Origin: Cyrtodaria siliqua | Taxonomy: Eukaryota > Mollusca > Bivalvia > Adapedonta > Hiatellidae | Reading direction: 5' to 3' | DNA length: 64,000 nt | Assembly (NCBI GenBank): GCA_037043455.1 | Contig: JAWPHD010011213.1 | Span: 12,501-76,500, forward strand | In this document: piece by piece, positions 11,940 to 22,345 of the stretch | How the letters are laid out: every line of letters begins with the position of its first letter | Numbering within the stretch: the first letter of the stretch is position 1 | Notes under the pieces: generated by a model | What the model saw: only the letters and a program-made list of their open reading frames with translations | What the model was told of the DNA's origin: nothing | Database searches by the model: none | Program-made: the position numbers and the translations under genes

Positions 11940-14024
11940 TTCGATTTATATATCTATATTTAAAGGCAGATTACCAATTGTTATAGAGAACTTTTTAGAT
12001 GATAAACAGTTTTGTGTCCGAATAGATTCAACCCTCTCTGAAATTCATGAACATGAGATGGGTGTGCCTCAGGCCAGCATACTCTCTGTTACCCTTTTTA
12101 ATATAAACATATAACAGTAAATGCATCAATCCTGGTGTGGATTGTTCTCTATATGTGTTAAATTTTATCGTGCAAAAAGAGACAATTACAACACTCAATA
12201 AGCAGTCTCAACAGTCTTACAAACAGTCTCAATAAGCTTCAGACTTAGTCTGATGAAAATGGTTCTAAATTTTCTAAATCTATACCTAATAGGATGCACT
12301 TTTGTCAACTACGTAAACATCATGAAGACCCTTCAACACTGGATGGGTCACCAATACCACTAGTGGATGAGACAAAATTGCTTGGTCTTAATTTTGACCG
12401 TAAATTAACGTTTATACCACACCTTAAATACTTGAAGGCCAAATGCCTTAAAGCTCCTAATTTACTTAAAATTGTTGCAAACAATAATTGGGGAGCCGTT
12501 CGAAAAGTCCTCTTACGACTTTATAGAACTCTCATCAGATCCAAGCTGGGCTACGGCTCAATAGTATATGGATCGGCTCGCAAGTCAATACTTGTAGATG
12601 CTCGATCATATACATAGTCAAGGCATACGACTCGCTTTAGGTGCTTTTTGTACATCACCAGCCGAAAGTCAATATGTTGAAGCTGAGCAACCATCCCTGT
12701 ATCATCGACGGGACAAATTAGTCCTTCAGTATGCCATTAAATTACAATCTAACCCTTTAAACCCAACTTCCGATTTTTGATCGAAAACCGAAGGCCATTT
12801 GGCCATTTGGTCTTCGTATTAAACCACAATTAAGAGACACTGAAATCGACCTAAATTTGATTGCCAAATAGAAAGTACCGCACATTCCACCGTGGACTTG
12901 GAAACACCAACAACTATTTTTTATCTTTGTAATAGTAACAAATCCAATACAGACAATACAGACCTTACGATCTTTCAAAGCAAATTGAATGAAATTAAAT
13001 CGAAATACAGTAACTTTCAACATATATACACAAATAGTTTTAAAGATGGAGATAAGGTAGCTGCAGCAGCTGTTGTTCACAAACACAGCATAAAGAGTCG
13101 CCTGCCTGACAAGGCCTCTATCTTTTCAGTTGAACTTAAGGCAATTAAACTATATTCAGGAATCTTAGGATGACCATTTTGTAATCTTTTCTGATTCCCT
13201 TTCATCTCTCCAAGCCCTGGTTAATGCGAAACATGATAACCCAGTTGTGCTTCAACTTTTAGAAAGTACAATTATTTTATAGTTTATAATGTTATTATTT
13301 TCTGCTGGCTTCCAAGCCATGCAGGAATACGTGGTAAGGATAGAACTGATAGTGCTGCTAAAGCAGCATTAGGTTTACTAATGTAAAATTACCTTATAAT
13401 GATTTTAAAAGTTGTATTAACACATAAATTCGAAACTCTTGGCAAGTCGGTTGAAATTTTTCAGCTAACAATAAACTCCATTCAATTAAACCGTTATTCG
13501 GAGAATGGCGTTCTTCTAGTAGACCCATTCGTCGAGAATAAATTTTCCTAGCCCGGTGCAGGATAGGCATACACGTTATACTCATTCATATTTATTACAA
13601 GGTGAACAATTACCAGAATTTTTATCCACCTTTGCACCGTTAACGGTCAAACACATCTTGTTGGAATGTGTAGACTTTGATCATATGCGTCAAAGGTACT
13701 ACAATGTTAATACTATGAAAGAGTTATTTAATACTATATATTTTAGTCTTGTTTTAGATTTATTGTAAGAAATCATTACTATATAAATCATGATAATATG
13801 TTCTTATATATATTTACTTGTTTATATACCCGTTGACGGGCATTTGTTGATTTACATATATAGTTTATATTACTACCATATCATACCTTATTTGTAAATA
13901 GTTTTATCTTTATATATTTACATTAATGTTTAATTTAATACAAAATGTCTTCATATTTTATCATTGTTTGCGCCAAATATGACCTATTTATGTGTCGACG
14001 TGCCGTAAAACACCATCCATTTAA
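11940..14024 (+). pseudogene. LINE with RT and RNase H domains, copy 1 (decayed)
   Basis: The fragments are in order but in several frames. ISIFKGRLPIVIENFL and GVPQASILSVTLFNI (RT motif B region) lie at 11945-12112. LLGLNFDRKLTFIPHLKYLK and LYRTLIRSKLGYGSIVYGSA, the RT thumb and connection, lie at 12294-12617. LGAFCTSPAESQYVEAEQPS follows at about 12640. A DGDKVAAAAVVHKHSIKSRL segment of the RNase H fold is at about 13042-13101. GECLLE-type and LTVKHILLECVDF (Cys/His end) appear near 13650. A 3' tail shared with copy 2 (TATTTATGTGTCGACGTGCC) runs to about 14020. Motif C (YVDD in the family) is lost. The arrangement RT then RNase H fits the I/Tad-like LINE groups; the exact clade is an inference. 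Confidence 0.85.
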
Positions 14025-14032
14025 TATGTATT

Positions 14033-14120
14033 GGCATTCACACTAGCGTTCGTTTAGTACTGGGTGGCGTCTGTAACAGACGCACCGACTACAAATCTAA
14101 CAGCGTTATTACTTAATCGA
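14033..14120 (+). repeat. partial copy of the dispersed hairpin repeat
   Basis: CATTCACACTAGCGTTCGTT at 14037 onward is followed by a GGCGTCTGTAACAGACGC hairpin, CGACTACAAATC and GTTATTACTT. It matches the part of the 279-bp unit at 17286-17370 and 17565-17650. It directly follows the 3' end of the LINE copy 1. The inverted stem GCGTCTGT/ACAGACGC is perfect here. Confidence 0.75.
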
Positions 14121-14209
14121 ATTTTGAGTATTTAGACCTTTTGTGGAAACCGGTGAATTCATTTTAAGTTTTGAGTTTTCCCAATATGATCTCATTGCGA
14201 AAATATTGG

Positions 14210-14340
14210 AGATTTATGCAAATCGTTTGTTCATAATACGTACGACCACCCCCAGTCGGATAACCATTACGCGCTTCTGCGTTTATACCACAACACGAAT
14301 ACTTTTCGCTCAGGTTCCGCGGGGGCGGTCCAATCAATGC
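14210..14340. promoter_or_regulatory. cluster of promoter-like motifs (octamer, GC box, CCAAT)
   Basis: ATGCAAAT (14216-14223) is a perfect octamer element. GGGGGCGG (14321-14328) is a GC box, directly followed by CCAAT (14330-14334). The stretch 14240-14345 is locally GC- and CpG-richer than its surroundings. No coding exon was recognised on either side. This may be a chance cluster, a remnant promoter or an internal promoter of an unrecognised repeat. Confidence 0.2.
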
Positions 14341-14480
14341 CATGCGCGCTTCTCTGAATCGTATTAGTAACATATTCAATTCAAACAGGCTCTGTTCATT
14401 ACAACCCCAGTTCGGATTTGCACATTCAAAAACCTCCACTACCCCAACCAACCACCCTACCGAAAAAATGCACACTATGC

Positions 14481-15690
14481 CATAGCGCTTGTTTTCAAAT
14501 TGACTTTATTCTACTTCTCAAGTAGCGATAATCGGCGAAATCGCCATAGCTTATTAAAAATAAATGTACCAATAAGATTATATAAACACGATTAATGTTT
14601 TTAATAGCAAAACTGTATAATGTTCACAACTATCCATCTCTCCAAATTTAACTCGATCGATAAAAAAACACCCTAAACACCAAATCATCTTCAAGTATAA
14701 AATTTGTTTGTTCGTGTGTTTTTGATTGTTTTTCATTTTTAGTCTTTCATTATCGCGTTTCTCCTTTTCTTATTGCTTATTATTACTTGTATTTGTCCCC
14801 TACCGGTATGACTTGAGTGTGACTGATCTATATGATAACGTCATGAATGTTCGTCATACCGTTCTTCCGTCCAGCATTTGTTTGTGTTGTGAAAATGTCA
14901 AAATTATGAAAATGTAGACCAAGAAATCGATTATGGTTTAGATCTACTACTAATTGGGAGAGTTATGGGACTTTTATACTTTCAAGTATATGACATATAG
15001 GATATATGGTTTCTGCAATTTTTTAAACCCCTTTACAATATTTAGTCCATAGTTCCTGTGAAATATATCTAGTATCACAATTTATGTCAAGTTTGAGTAT
15101 GGACTAATTCTAGACAAAAACTATTTTGTAGGAGTTAAGTGCCTTTTTATACTCACACTGTATGTCATGTAAGGTAAATCGTTTTTGCTCCTTTTAACGA
15201 AAAGCGTTTAAGGCATTTTAATGTCTGTTTTTGCTTTGAACATGGCTGACCTAAATAAGTTATCGCAACAATTGGTTACAATAATGCAGTTGTGAAACAA
15301 GATACTCCAGTATTGCATCGCAATACATGATGTTCCCTACCGGTCAGATGTTTGACAGTAAATGTTTTTTGTTGGACCAGACGAAACAAAAGGCTATGAT
15401 TTAGACAAATAACAAAGGCATGTTACATTTCACAACCTTAACATGACAAATTTGTGTACATAATCTTCCTTACAAATCTGTAAAGGATATACCACACTTT
15501 TATTAATCCAGTAAGATTACAAATATAATACAAGAAGAAATAAAAATACTTAAGCAAATATATTAACATCAATTTCAAGTCCGTTTTTAATATATAACTC
15601 TATTTGAAGGGAAGTAACTATCGAATATTTATTGAGTATAAAGATGACGTTTTAAGCTCCCTTATGCAGCTGTATAACCAGCGACTGAAT
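14481..15690. other. AT-rich sequence without recognised gene
   Basis: No family-specific coding motif is visible. GTCCCCTACCGGT at 14795-14807 and a near copy at 15332-15344 are inverted relative to ACCGGTAGGGGAC at 16767-16779. They may mark the left edge of the repeat region that follows. Confidence 0.45.
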
Positions 15691-16790
15691 TCTGTTACCA
15701 TAACAACCACACTTTTGGTCATATCACCAAAATCAAAGTGTGTGTAGAGTCTTCATTTCATATGTTCCTCTACCTATGTACCAAGTTGTATGACAATAAT
15801 GCTCCTCTACCTAAATACCAAGTTGTATGACAATATCTTTTATAGTTTTCAAGTTATTGCATGATCCTATTGTGTGTGCATTTTGTTACTATTTTGTTGC
15901 CATAGCAACGGGGTCTACCTCAATTTTGGCCATATTAACAAAATTAAATAACCTGCATAATCTCGTTTTGCCCCTCTACCATATGTAAGTTATCGCAGGA
16001 TCCAGTTTTCCGGACGGACTGACGTAGTGTTCTTTTTACAATTATCCAAACAGTTTACAAAATAAATATAATACATCAAGTAATAAAAGTACATACGCAA
16101 AAAAGTTAACATTAATTTCATGTCATGTATTAATATATTACTCTATTTGAAGGGACGTAACTATCGAGTATTTATTGAGTATAAAAATGACGCTTTAAGC
16201 TCCCTTATTCAGCTTATAACTAACGACTGAATTATGTTACCATAACAACCACTATTTTGGCCATATCACCAAATAAAATTGTGTGCAAAATCTCCATATG
16301 CTCCTCTACCTATGTACTAAGTTTTATGACAATATATTTTATAGTTTTCAAGTTATAGCATGATCCTATGTTGTGTGCATTTGTTTTACTATTGTGTTGC
16401 CATAGCAACCATAGTTTCGGCTGTATCAACAAAATTAAATAACGAGCGTAATCTCCTTTTGCCCCTCTATCATATGTAAAAAAATTCACGAAAACATATT
16501 TGATTCTTTTTAAGTTATCGCAGGATCCAGTTTTCCGGACGGACTGACGTTATTTTTAACTATTTTGTTGCCATAGCAACCACCATTTTGGCCATATCAA
16601 CAAAATTAAATAACGTGCATAATCTCGTTATGCCATCTACCATATGTAAACAGTTTCATGAAAGTATCTTTTACACTTTTTGTGATATCGCAGGATCCAG
16701 TTTTCCGGACGGATTGACGGACTGACGGGCAGATGGGAGGTAAACCTATAGTCCCTCTGATGACAAACCGGTAGGGGACTAAACAAGAAG
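15690..16790 (+). repeat. dispersed repeat with ~170-bp modules and inverted-repeat end
   Basis: A module starting TGTTGCCATAGCAACCA-like and containing CATATCACCAAAATCAAA, CCTCTACC-TATGTACC and TATGACAATATCTTTTATAG begins near 15697, 15888, 16231, 16391 and 16563. Three modules end with GCAGGATCCAGTTTTCCGGA, then CGGACTGACG. On a longer scale, 15606-16020 is duplicated about 543 bp downstream. The block ends with GTCCCTCTGATGACAAACC, then GGTAGGGGAC (16751-16779), able to pair with itself. Such modules are frequent in mollusc intergenic DNA; I infer a non-coding dispersed element. Confidence 0.75.
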
Positions 16791-17206
16791 TTATTTTACA
16801 GTTTTAAGTACAATACTGAATCTAACTGGACTCAATCCCAGCTTCGTCTCGACAAACAAGGAGTCTGTCTGAGTGGTACTCGTCCAATAGAAATCAGTAT
16901 GGTACTCAACACTGTAAAATAACCTCATACTATACATGCTATACACGCAATATATTAATTATTACGCAAGTTTGATAATGTCTTTGAGCTTTTATCTTTG
17001 TTATAAATACATTAGTATTACAATCATTTTACCAATTAGTAACATACAACATTAAAACTAGATTATGAAAATGTATGAAAGGAGAAATTTGGAGAAAAAA
17101 TTAATTTTTGAGAAAAAACAACTGAAATTTGGAGAAAGGAGAAATATGTATAAAGGAGAAAGTTATGTAGGAAAACTAACAAGACGCTGTGTGTTAAAAA
17201 AGCAAA
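16791..17206. other. AT-rich spacer, nothing recognised
   Basis: A purine-rich stretch at 17065-17165 (AGGAGAAA and related) yields a Lys/Glu/Arg-rich open frame of 75 codons. I regard this as compositional, not a gene. Confidence 0.5.
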
Positions 17207-17845
17207 ACAGTCTCAATAAAACCGAGTCTGCTACTTTTCTCTCTTGTTTCTGTGTGTTGCTTCCAATGGATCACCTTTTCAGTATTTATTGACATTCACA
17301 CTAGCGTTTGTTTAGTGCTGTGTGGCGGCCGTAAAAAGTCGCCCCGACTACAAATCAGTAGTGTTATTATTTACTGGTCCTTTAGGATCATCAAGCCTAT
17401 TCTGTGTTGTTTTAAAGTAAAATATCGCTGAAGCCGGTGCTAGGAGGCGTGAGAGTTGTTGCATCTTATAATTACCTCTCATGAACAGACTCAATAAAAG
17501 CGAGTCTGCTACTTTTCTCTCTTGTTTGTGTTTGTTGCTTCCAAGGGATCATCTTTGCAGTATTTATTGACATTCACACTAGCGTTTGTTTAGTGCTGTG
17601 TGGCGGCCGCAAAAAAGTCGCCCCGACTACAAGTCAGTAGTGTTATTATTTACTGGTCCTTTGGGATCATCAAGCCCATTCTGTGTTGCTTTAAAGTAGA
17701 ATATCGCTTGAAGCCGGTGCTAGGAGGCGTGAGAGGTGTTGCATCTTATAATTACCTGTCATGAACAGACTCAATAAAACCGAGTCTGCTACTTTTCTCT
17801 CTTGTTTGTGTTTGTTGCTTCCAAGGGATCACCTTTTCAGTATGT
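17207..17845 (+). repeat. 279-bp tandem repeat, 2.3 copies, with hairpin blocks
   Basis: The landmark TCAATAAAA occurs at 17213, 17491 and 17771, giving periods of 278 and 280 bp. Each unit holds TCTGCTACTTTTCTCTCTTG, a TTGACATTCACACTAGCG block, a GGCGGCCG...GTCGCC hairpin, CGACTACAA, GATCATCAAGCC and AGCCGGTGCTAGGAGGCGTG. It ends with TCATGAACAGACTC. Isolated partial copies at about 1366, 5215 and 14033 show it is a dispersed family that became tandem here. No protein is encoded. Confidence 0.9.
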
Positions 17846-17849
17846 ATTT

Positions 17850-18448
17850 AATCCATCATTATTATATCAATATGTCTTAGTTTCTGCTGACAAAGTCTCA
17901 AATAATATTTTTATTGTTTGACGGCTATATTATGTTAATGTTTTAAAAGAGGAACTCGGGAGCACCGACTCGTAAGTTTGATTAACTCAAATGAGAGGGA
18001 TATTATTCGTGACCATATCGAACATATTTCCAAATTTGGGATCAAACTGGACGAGAAGCAAAATAAACTCCCTACAATTTACTGGATCCCTAAACTACAC
18101 AAACTGCCTTATAAAGCCCGCTTCATTGCAAACTCTAGCGCATGTACCACAACTAATATCTCCAAACTGTTTACATCTTGCCTCACAACTATTGCGAGAA
18201 AGCCTATGAAAACTCCGGTATCAATTTATTATGGTTAATAAAAACTTCTGGCGAGGTTCTTAAGAAACTACGTAATCTACCGCAAGTGTCATCCATCATG
18301 ATCTACTTATCACTTTTCTACACTTTACACTTCTTTACCGCATAACCTTATAACAGAAAAACTAATAGCTCTTATACCAAAAACTTTCGCCAGGGAACAA
18401 ACTACTTTTTTAGCCTGTATCAACACTAGGGCTTTTTTACCAACAGTG
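17850..18448 (+). pseudogene. Penelope-like retroelement reverse transcriptase, 5' part
   Basis: Segments in shifted frames: VSADKVSNNIFIV at about 17880, VLKEELGST at about 17940, then the open frame 17978-18238. That frame contains NERDIIRDHIEHISKFGIKL, KLPTIYWIPKLHKLPYKARF and SKLFTSCLTTI. The YWIPKLHK-P...RFI motif is characteristic of Penelope-like RTs. Further on are KNSGEVLKKLRNLPQ, an IYDFSTLYTSLPHN-like segment near 18300 (degraded) and FAREQTTFLACI, ending in RAF at the insertion point of the second LINE. The rest of the gene resumes at 19557. Frameshifts and in-frame stops show it is inactive. Confidence 0.85.
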
Positions 18449-19546
18449 GCAGATGCTCGATCCTACTACTCGATTTAGGTGCCTTTCGTACATCACCAGC
18501 CGAAATCTATATATGTTGAAGCTTATGAACCATCCCTGTATCATCGACGGGACAAATTAGCCATTCAATATTAAATTAAAATCTAACCCTTCAAGCCCAA
18601 CTTCCGATACTGTTTTTAATCCTAGTTATGAACCCTCTGTTTGATCGAAAACCGAAGGCCATTTGACAAGTTGGTCTTCGTATTAAATCAAAATTGAGAG
18701 ACACTGAAATCGACCTAAATTTGATTGCCAAGTACAAAGTACCACAAATTCCACCGTGGACTCGGAAACACCAACATTTTTTTTGATCTTTGTAATAGTA
18801 ACAAATTCAGTACAGAGCCTACTATATTTCAAAGCACATTTCATGAAATTAAATCGAAATACAATTTTTTTTATCTTATATACACAGATGGTTCTAAAGA
18901 TGGAGATAGATAAGGTAGCTGCAGCCGTTGTTTTTCACAAACATAGCATATAGAGCCGCCTGCCAGACAAGGCCTGTATCTTTTCAGCTTGCCTTGAACT
19001 TGCCTTAAACTAAAGGCAATTTTCAAGAAGATGACGATAACCATTTTGTAATCTTTTCTGATTCCCTTTCATCTCTTAAAAATAGGAAACATGATAACCC
19101 AGTTGTGCTTCAACTTTTAAAAAAATAAAATTCTCTTATAGTTTATAATGAAATCTGATGGCTTCCAAGCCATGCAGGAATACTTGGTAATGATAGAGCT
19201 GATAGTGCTGCTAAGGCAGCAGTAGATGTACATACATGATCTGATGCCAAATTACCTTATACTGATTTTAAAAGTTGTATTAACACATATATTCGTAACT
19301 ATTGGCAAGCCGCTTGGGATTTGTCAGTGAACAATAAACTCCGTTCAATTAAACCGTTATTCGGAGAATGGCGTCCTTCTAGTAGACATATGTGTCGAGA
19401 AGAAGTTGTTCTAACCCTGTGCAGGATAGGGCATACACATTATACTCATTCATATTTATTCATTCGTATTTATTACATCTTTCATCCGTTTTTGCGCACA
19501 ATATAACCTATTTATGTGTTGCCGTGAAACACCATTCATTCATTAT
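18449..19546 (+). mobile_element. RT/RNase H LINE, copy 2: 5'-truncated insertion in the Penelope-like element
   Basis: It begins GCAGATGCTCGATCCTACTA, matching copy 1 at about 12592. It runs through the LINE C-terminal region: EPSLYHRRDKL-type near 18530, an IYTDGSKDGD RNase H segment near 18878, and RRSCSNPVQDRAYTLYSFI near 19397. It ends with the family tail (CTATTTATGTGTTGCCGTGA) and short ATTC repeats. It is flanked by ACCAACAGTG (18439-18448) and ACCAGCAGTG (19547-19556), a 10-bp target duplication with one difference. Length is 1098 bp, so about half of copy 1 and much less than a full element. Many stops make it inactive. Confidence 0.88.
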
Positions 19547-19556
19547 ACCAGCAGTG

Positions 19557-20262
19557 ATTCCGACGGTTACACTTTATAGACTTGTCAACAAGATTGTGAA
19601 TATTAGACAACATTTCTTTGAACATACCGTTTATAGGCAAACCGTTAGCATTCATATGGATTCTAACTGTGGACCCCTTCTCGCAGATTTGTTTTTATAT
19701 TGGTACGAACCTGACTTTATGTTAGGTCTTTCTCCAGATACAAAAGATAAAAAAGCTAATGTTATCGACGCTTTTAATAACAACTTAATTTGGATAATAC
19801 TTTCTTTTCTTCTATGGTTTCTATCATTTATCCTCACATTTATAACTCAATAAAGCTAGCGTTTCGGATTCTGTCACTACGTTTCTTGATTTACATCTTT
19901 CTATTGAAAATGGAGTATTAATAACTAAAATTTATGATAAGAGAGATAATATTGTGAATTATTCATATTTAGATGGCGATATCCACAAAACTGTTTCTTA
20001 TGGCGTGAATATTTCTCAGTTAATTTGTTTTGACAGAGCTTGTAGCCATGTTGAGGACTTCAAACTTCATAATCTTAACATTACTGAAAAACTCCTCCAA
20101 CAGGGTTACCGTTACGGTACGTCACGTAGGACTTTTTCTAATTTTGCTCGACAAATTTAATAGCAATCTTAAAACATTTCTGCGACAAGGTTTATCAGAA
20201 CCCGTCTTTTATGGAGAGGTGATTTACACACTTAGGATGATTATCGGTCGTGATAATTAGTT
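19557..20262 (+). pseudogene. Penelope-like retroelement reverse transcriptase, 3' part
   Basis: The sequence resumes with a TL-TCQQDCEY-like segment. NTVYRQ-type TVYRQTVSIHMDSNCGPLLA and DLFLYWYEPDFMLGLSPDT follow at about 19625-19740, where the family has the VGIPMGTNCAPL motif. Next comes SVTTFLDLHLSIENGVLITK in a shifted frame at about 19870. MNYSYLDGDIHKTVSYGVNI and ITEKLLQQGYRYGTSRRTF lie in 19954-20160, then NLKTFLRQGLSEPVFYGEVI to 20260. The YLDD catalytic box expected after DAFNN is lost. No GIY-YIG endonuclease is visible downstream. It joins in register with 17850-18448 once the inserted LINE is discounted. Confidence 0.85.
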
Positions 20263-20349
20263 ATTTATTAAAACTAATAGAAAATTATAAACAGAGGTTA
20301 CGACAGAAGTATTCCGCGGCGCATATGGCAAGCCAATTGTCCAATAATT

Positions 20350-20888
20350 ACGTGAACCCAGGTTCACGGTCGAAAAACTAGGATTAACGATCGATAAACT
20401 AGATTTTTCGAACGTAAAAGCATGTTAACCTATACTTTCGAGCGAAAACATAGGATAACGTCCGTAAACCATAGTTCACGCTCGTAAACGTAGGTTCACG
20501 CTCGTAAAACCCAAGTTCACGGTCGTAAACATAGGTTCACGTTCGTAAACTATGGTTCACGCTCGTGAACCCCGGTTCACGTTCGTAAACATAGGATAAC
20601 GACCGAAATTCATAGTTCAATCGAGAAACCTAGTTTATCGAACGTAAACCATGATTTACGGTCGATATACTAGGATTATCAAATCAACTATGAATTTCGG
20701 TGAACCTCTGTTTACGACGGTGAACCATAGTTTACCAACGTGAACCTATGTTTACGAGCATGAACCATAGTTTACGGACGTAAACCTATGTTTACAACCG
20801 TGAACTATAATTTACGCTCGTAAAATATGGTTCACGCTCGTAAACATAGGTTCAGGCTCTAAACATAGGTTCACGTTCGTAAACTCAG
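20350..20888. repeat. array of ~20-bp dyad-symmetric units
   Basis: About 26 units of GTTCACGCTCGTAAACATAG or variants. Each unit contains the dyad GTT-Y-ACG-NN-CGT-R-AAC, and the junctions (AACATAGGTT) form a second dyad centre. The direction of the asymmetric Y/R bases flips between about 20660 and 20800. The units carry ACG and CGT steps, so the array is CpG-dense within AT-rich DNA. No stop-free frame of note spans it. Possible roles include a dimeric-protein binding array or hairpin-forming DNA/RNA; none is demonstrated. Confidence 0.9.
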
Positions 20889-21431
20889 GAGGAGTGGGCT
20901 CGAACACCGTTATGTACAGAAGTTTCGTACACATAAACCTGGTCCATCAGGCCCCCTATATATATGTATTTAGATGGATATGTCACTGTGTGCACATGGT
21001 GGTGGAAGTATCGTTTAGGCGTCCAGTAATTGACATTTTAACCAAAATCTTAACCCAAAATTGTATAACAGATTTCTATTTATTGCATACAAATAAACAT
21101 GATTATCCTGGATATCCCAGTTAGGAAATACACTTGTGAAAATAAGCACATACACAAATAAACACATTTATACCAATTATTTATATTAGTTCACTGATTA
21201 AAATCAGCCGATGATTGATCGGTTACATCCCTGCTTATTGTAACCGATGATCTATTGCAACTTTCAACCATCATTATCATCAAGTATCAAATTATTTTAA
21301 AAGAACATGGATAAAGTACATAATTAAATAATCAGTCTAATTACCTCATGCTTGTAAAAAGCAAAGCAATAATGTTAAAAAATATATCTATATAATGGGC
21401 ATAAATAGCGTGTATTATTTGTTAACTCCAG
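20889..21431. other. spacer, nothing recognised
   Basis: A 76-codon frame at 20894-21124 has no recognisable motif. Otherwise the sequence is AT-rich and without obvious repeats. Confidence 0.5.
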
Positions 21432-21518
21432 GTTGAGTCAACCATCGCATTTAACAGCAGAAATGAACATTTGCGAGATGGGCATTTGAGACCACTATTC
21501 AGATGCAGTTTGCACAAG
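21432..21518 (+). other. exon-like segment, 29 codons, related to 22795-22858
   Basis: TTTGTTAACTCCAG precedes a stop-free frame of exactly 87 bp in phase 0 (VESTIAFNSRNEHLRDGHLR and PLFRCSLHK). It is followed by AAG|GTAAAT, a good donor. A diverged relative of its 3' half, also followed by GGTAAATATTTT, lies at 22795-22858. That second copy has an in-frame stop. The pair may be duplicated exons or merely a dispersed repeat. The protein is not recognised. Confidence 0.2.
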
Positions 21519-21719
21519 GTAAATATTTTAAACTGATATAATGTTATATATTGTGATATAATGTTAGAGAACAATATTATTATGTCGCTGTTGGAACACT
21601 TTTGAAGCTCTACAGCCCTGTATATTCTACGGCTAAGTAGTAGGTCCAAAGGACTTATGTTTTATAGTGTGGAATTGTAAAACAGGGATGGGGTACAATA
21701 ACAGGGATGGGTACAACTT

Positions 21720-21880
21720 ATGCCTGCCCTCATCATAGTACTATTGTCTACTTCTCGGTCAAGGTGTGGGACGCCCACATCGCTCACCAAGCATGCTGCC
21801 ACCATCACTGGGTCAATTCTGCTTTTCGGGGATGGGAGTTTGGCTGTGTGTGCAAGTAACACCAAACAAACAACAGTTTT
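21720..21880 (+). repeat. possible SINE with ACCAAACAAACAAC tail
   Basis: The stretch ends in GTAACACCAAACAAACAAC (21856-21875). It resembles the A/C-rich tail of the SINE at 22086-22345 (CAACATACAAACAAACG). The body (GGGACGCCCACATCGCTCAC and onward) is not clearly the same family, and no B box was found. Confidence 0.25.
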
Positions 21881-22085
21881 CTATAAACTAATATGCGTTT
21901 TTTTGCGGCATAACAATTTTAAACACTGACCAGAATAGTGTGTGTGTATTCCCAAGGTCTCCTCGCCAGCTACGGGAAAAGTATAGTCTGGAATAGTGTG
22001 TGCGCAGGGTTTAATATGGTGCATTTTACTGTATGTGGGGACCTCGATAACTGGTCAGATCGGAAATACTTTAAAGTATTTTGAT

Positions 22086-22345
22086 TCTAATAAGGTCCGG
22101 ATTTGTGATTCCATTTGTGAAACCTTCGCCTCTCACCGCTGCGGGTTTGAATCCCACTGGGAGCTCGACTTGTAAGGGAGGAAGTGTCGATTCTTACGGA
22201 TGGCGGGAGTTGTACAGTACTGGTTTTACCAATGAAAGGTGGGAGGTCTGCCTCCACCACATAAAATCGACCGTCATATATAACCTTGTATGTGTTGAAA
22301 ATATCGTGAAACAACATACAAACAAACGAAAGAGAAATAAGTTGT
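22086..22345 (+). repeat. tRNA-derived SINE
   Basis: The B-box GGGTTTGAATCC (22143-22154) fits the Pol III consensus GGTTCGANTCC with one change. Upstream, AACCTTCGCCTCTCACC matches the head of the copy at 32060. The body (GAGCTCGACTTGTAAGGGAG, TCGATTCTTACGGATGGCGG) is shared with the minus-strand copy at 22872-23122. The 3' end is A/C-rich with ACAAACAAACG. The A box is decayed. I infer a mollusc-type tRNA SINE transcribed from an internal promoter when active. Confidence 0.8.

Noticed and set aside
14164..14475. 103-codon minus-strand ORF
   Set aside because: No family motif, no splice context, and it overlaps a CpG-rich patch that lowers stop frequency.
16750..16790. Helitron 3' end (hairpin followed by CTAA)
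   Set aside because: The CTAA lies inside the hairpin arm, not 10-12 bases after it, and no TC-type 5' end was identified.
17065..17292. 75-codon Lys/Glu-rich ORF
   Set aside because: It arises from a purine-rich low-complexity stretch that continues into the 279-bp repeat.
21662..21929. Open frames on both strands at 21662-21929
   Set aside because: Neither translation shows a recognisable domain, and the region ends in a SINE-like ACAAACAAAC tail, so repeat origin is more likely.
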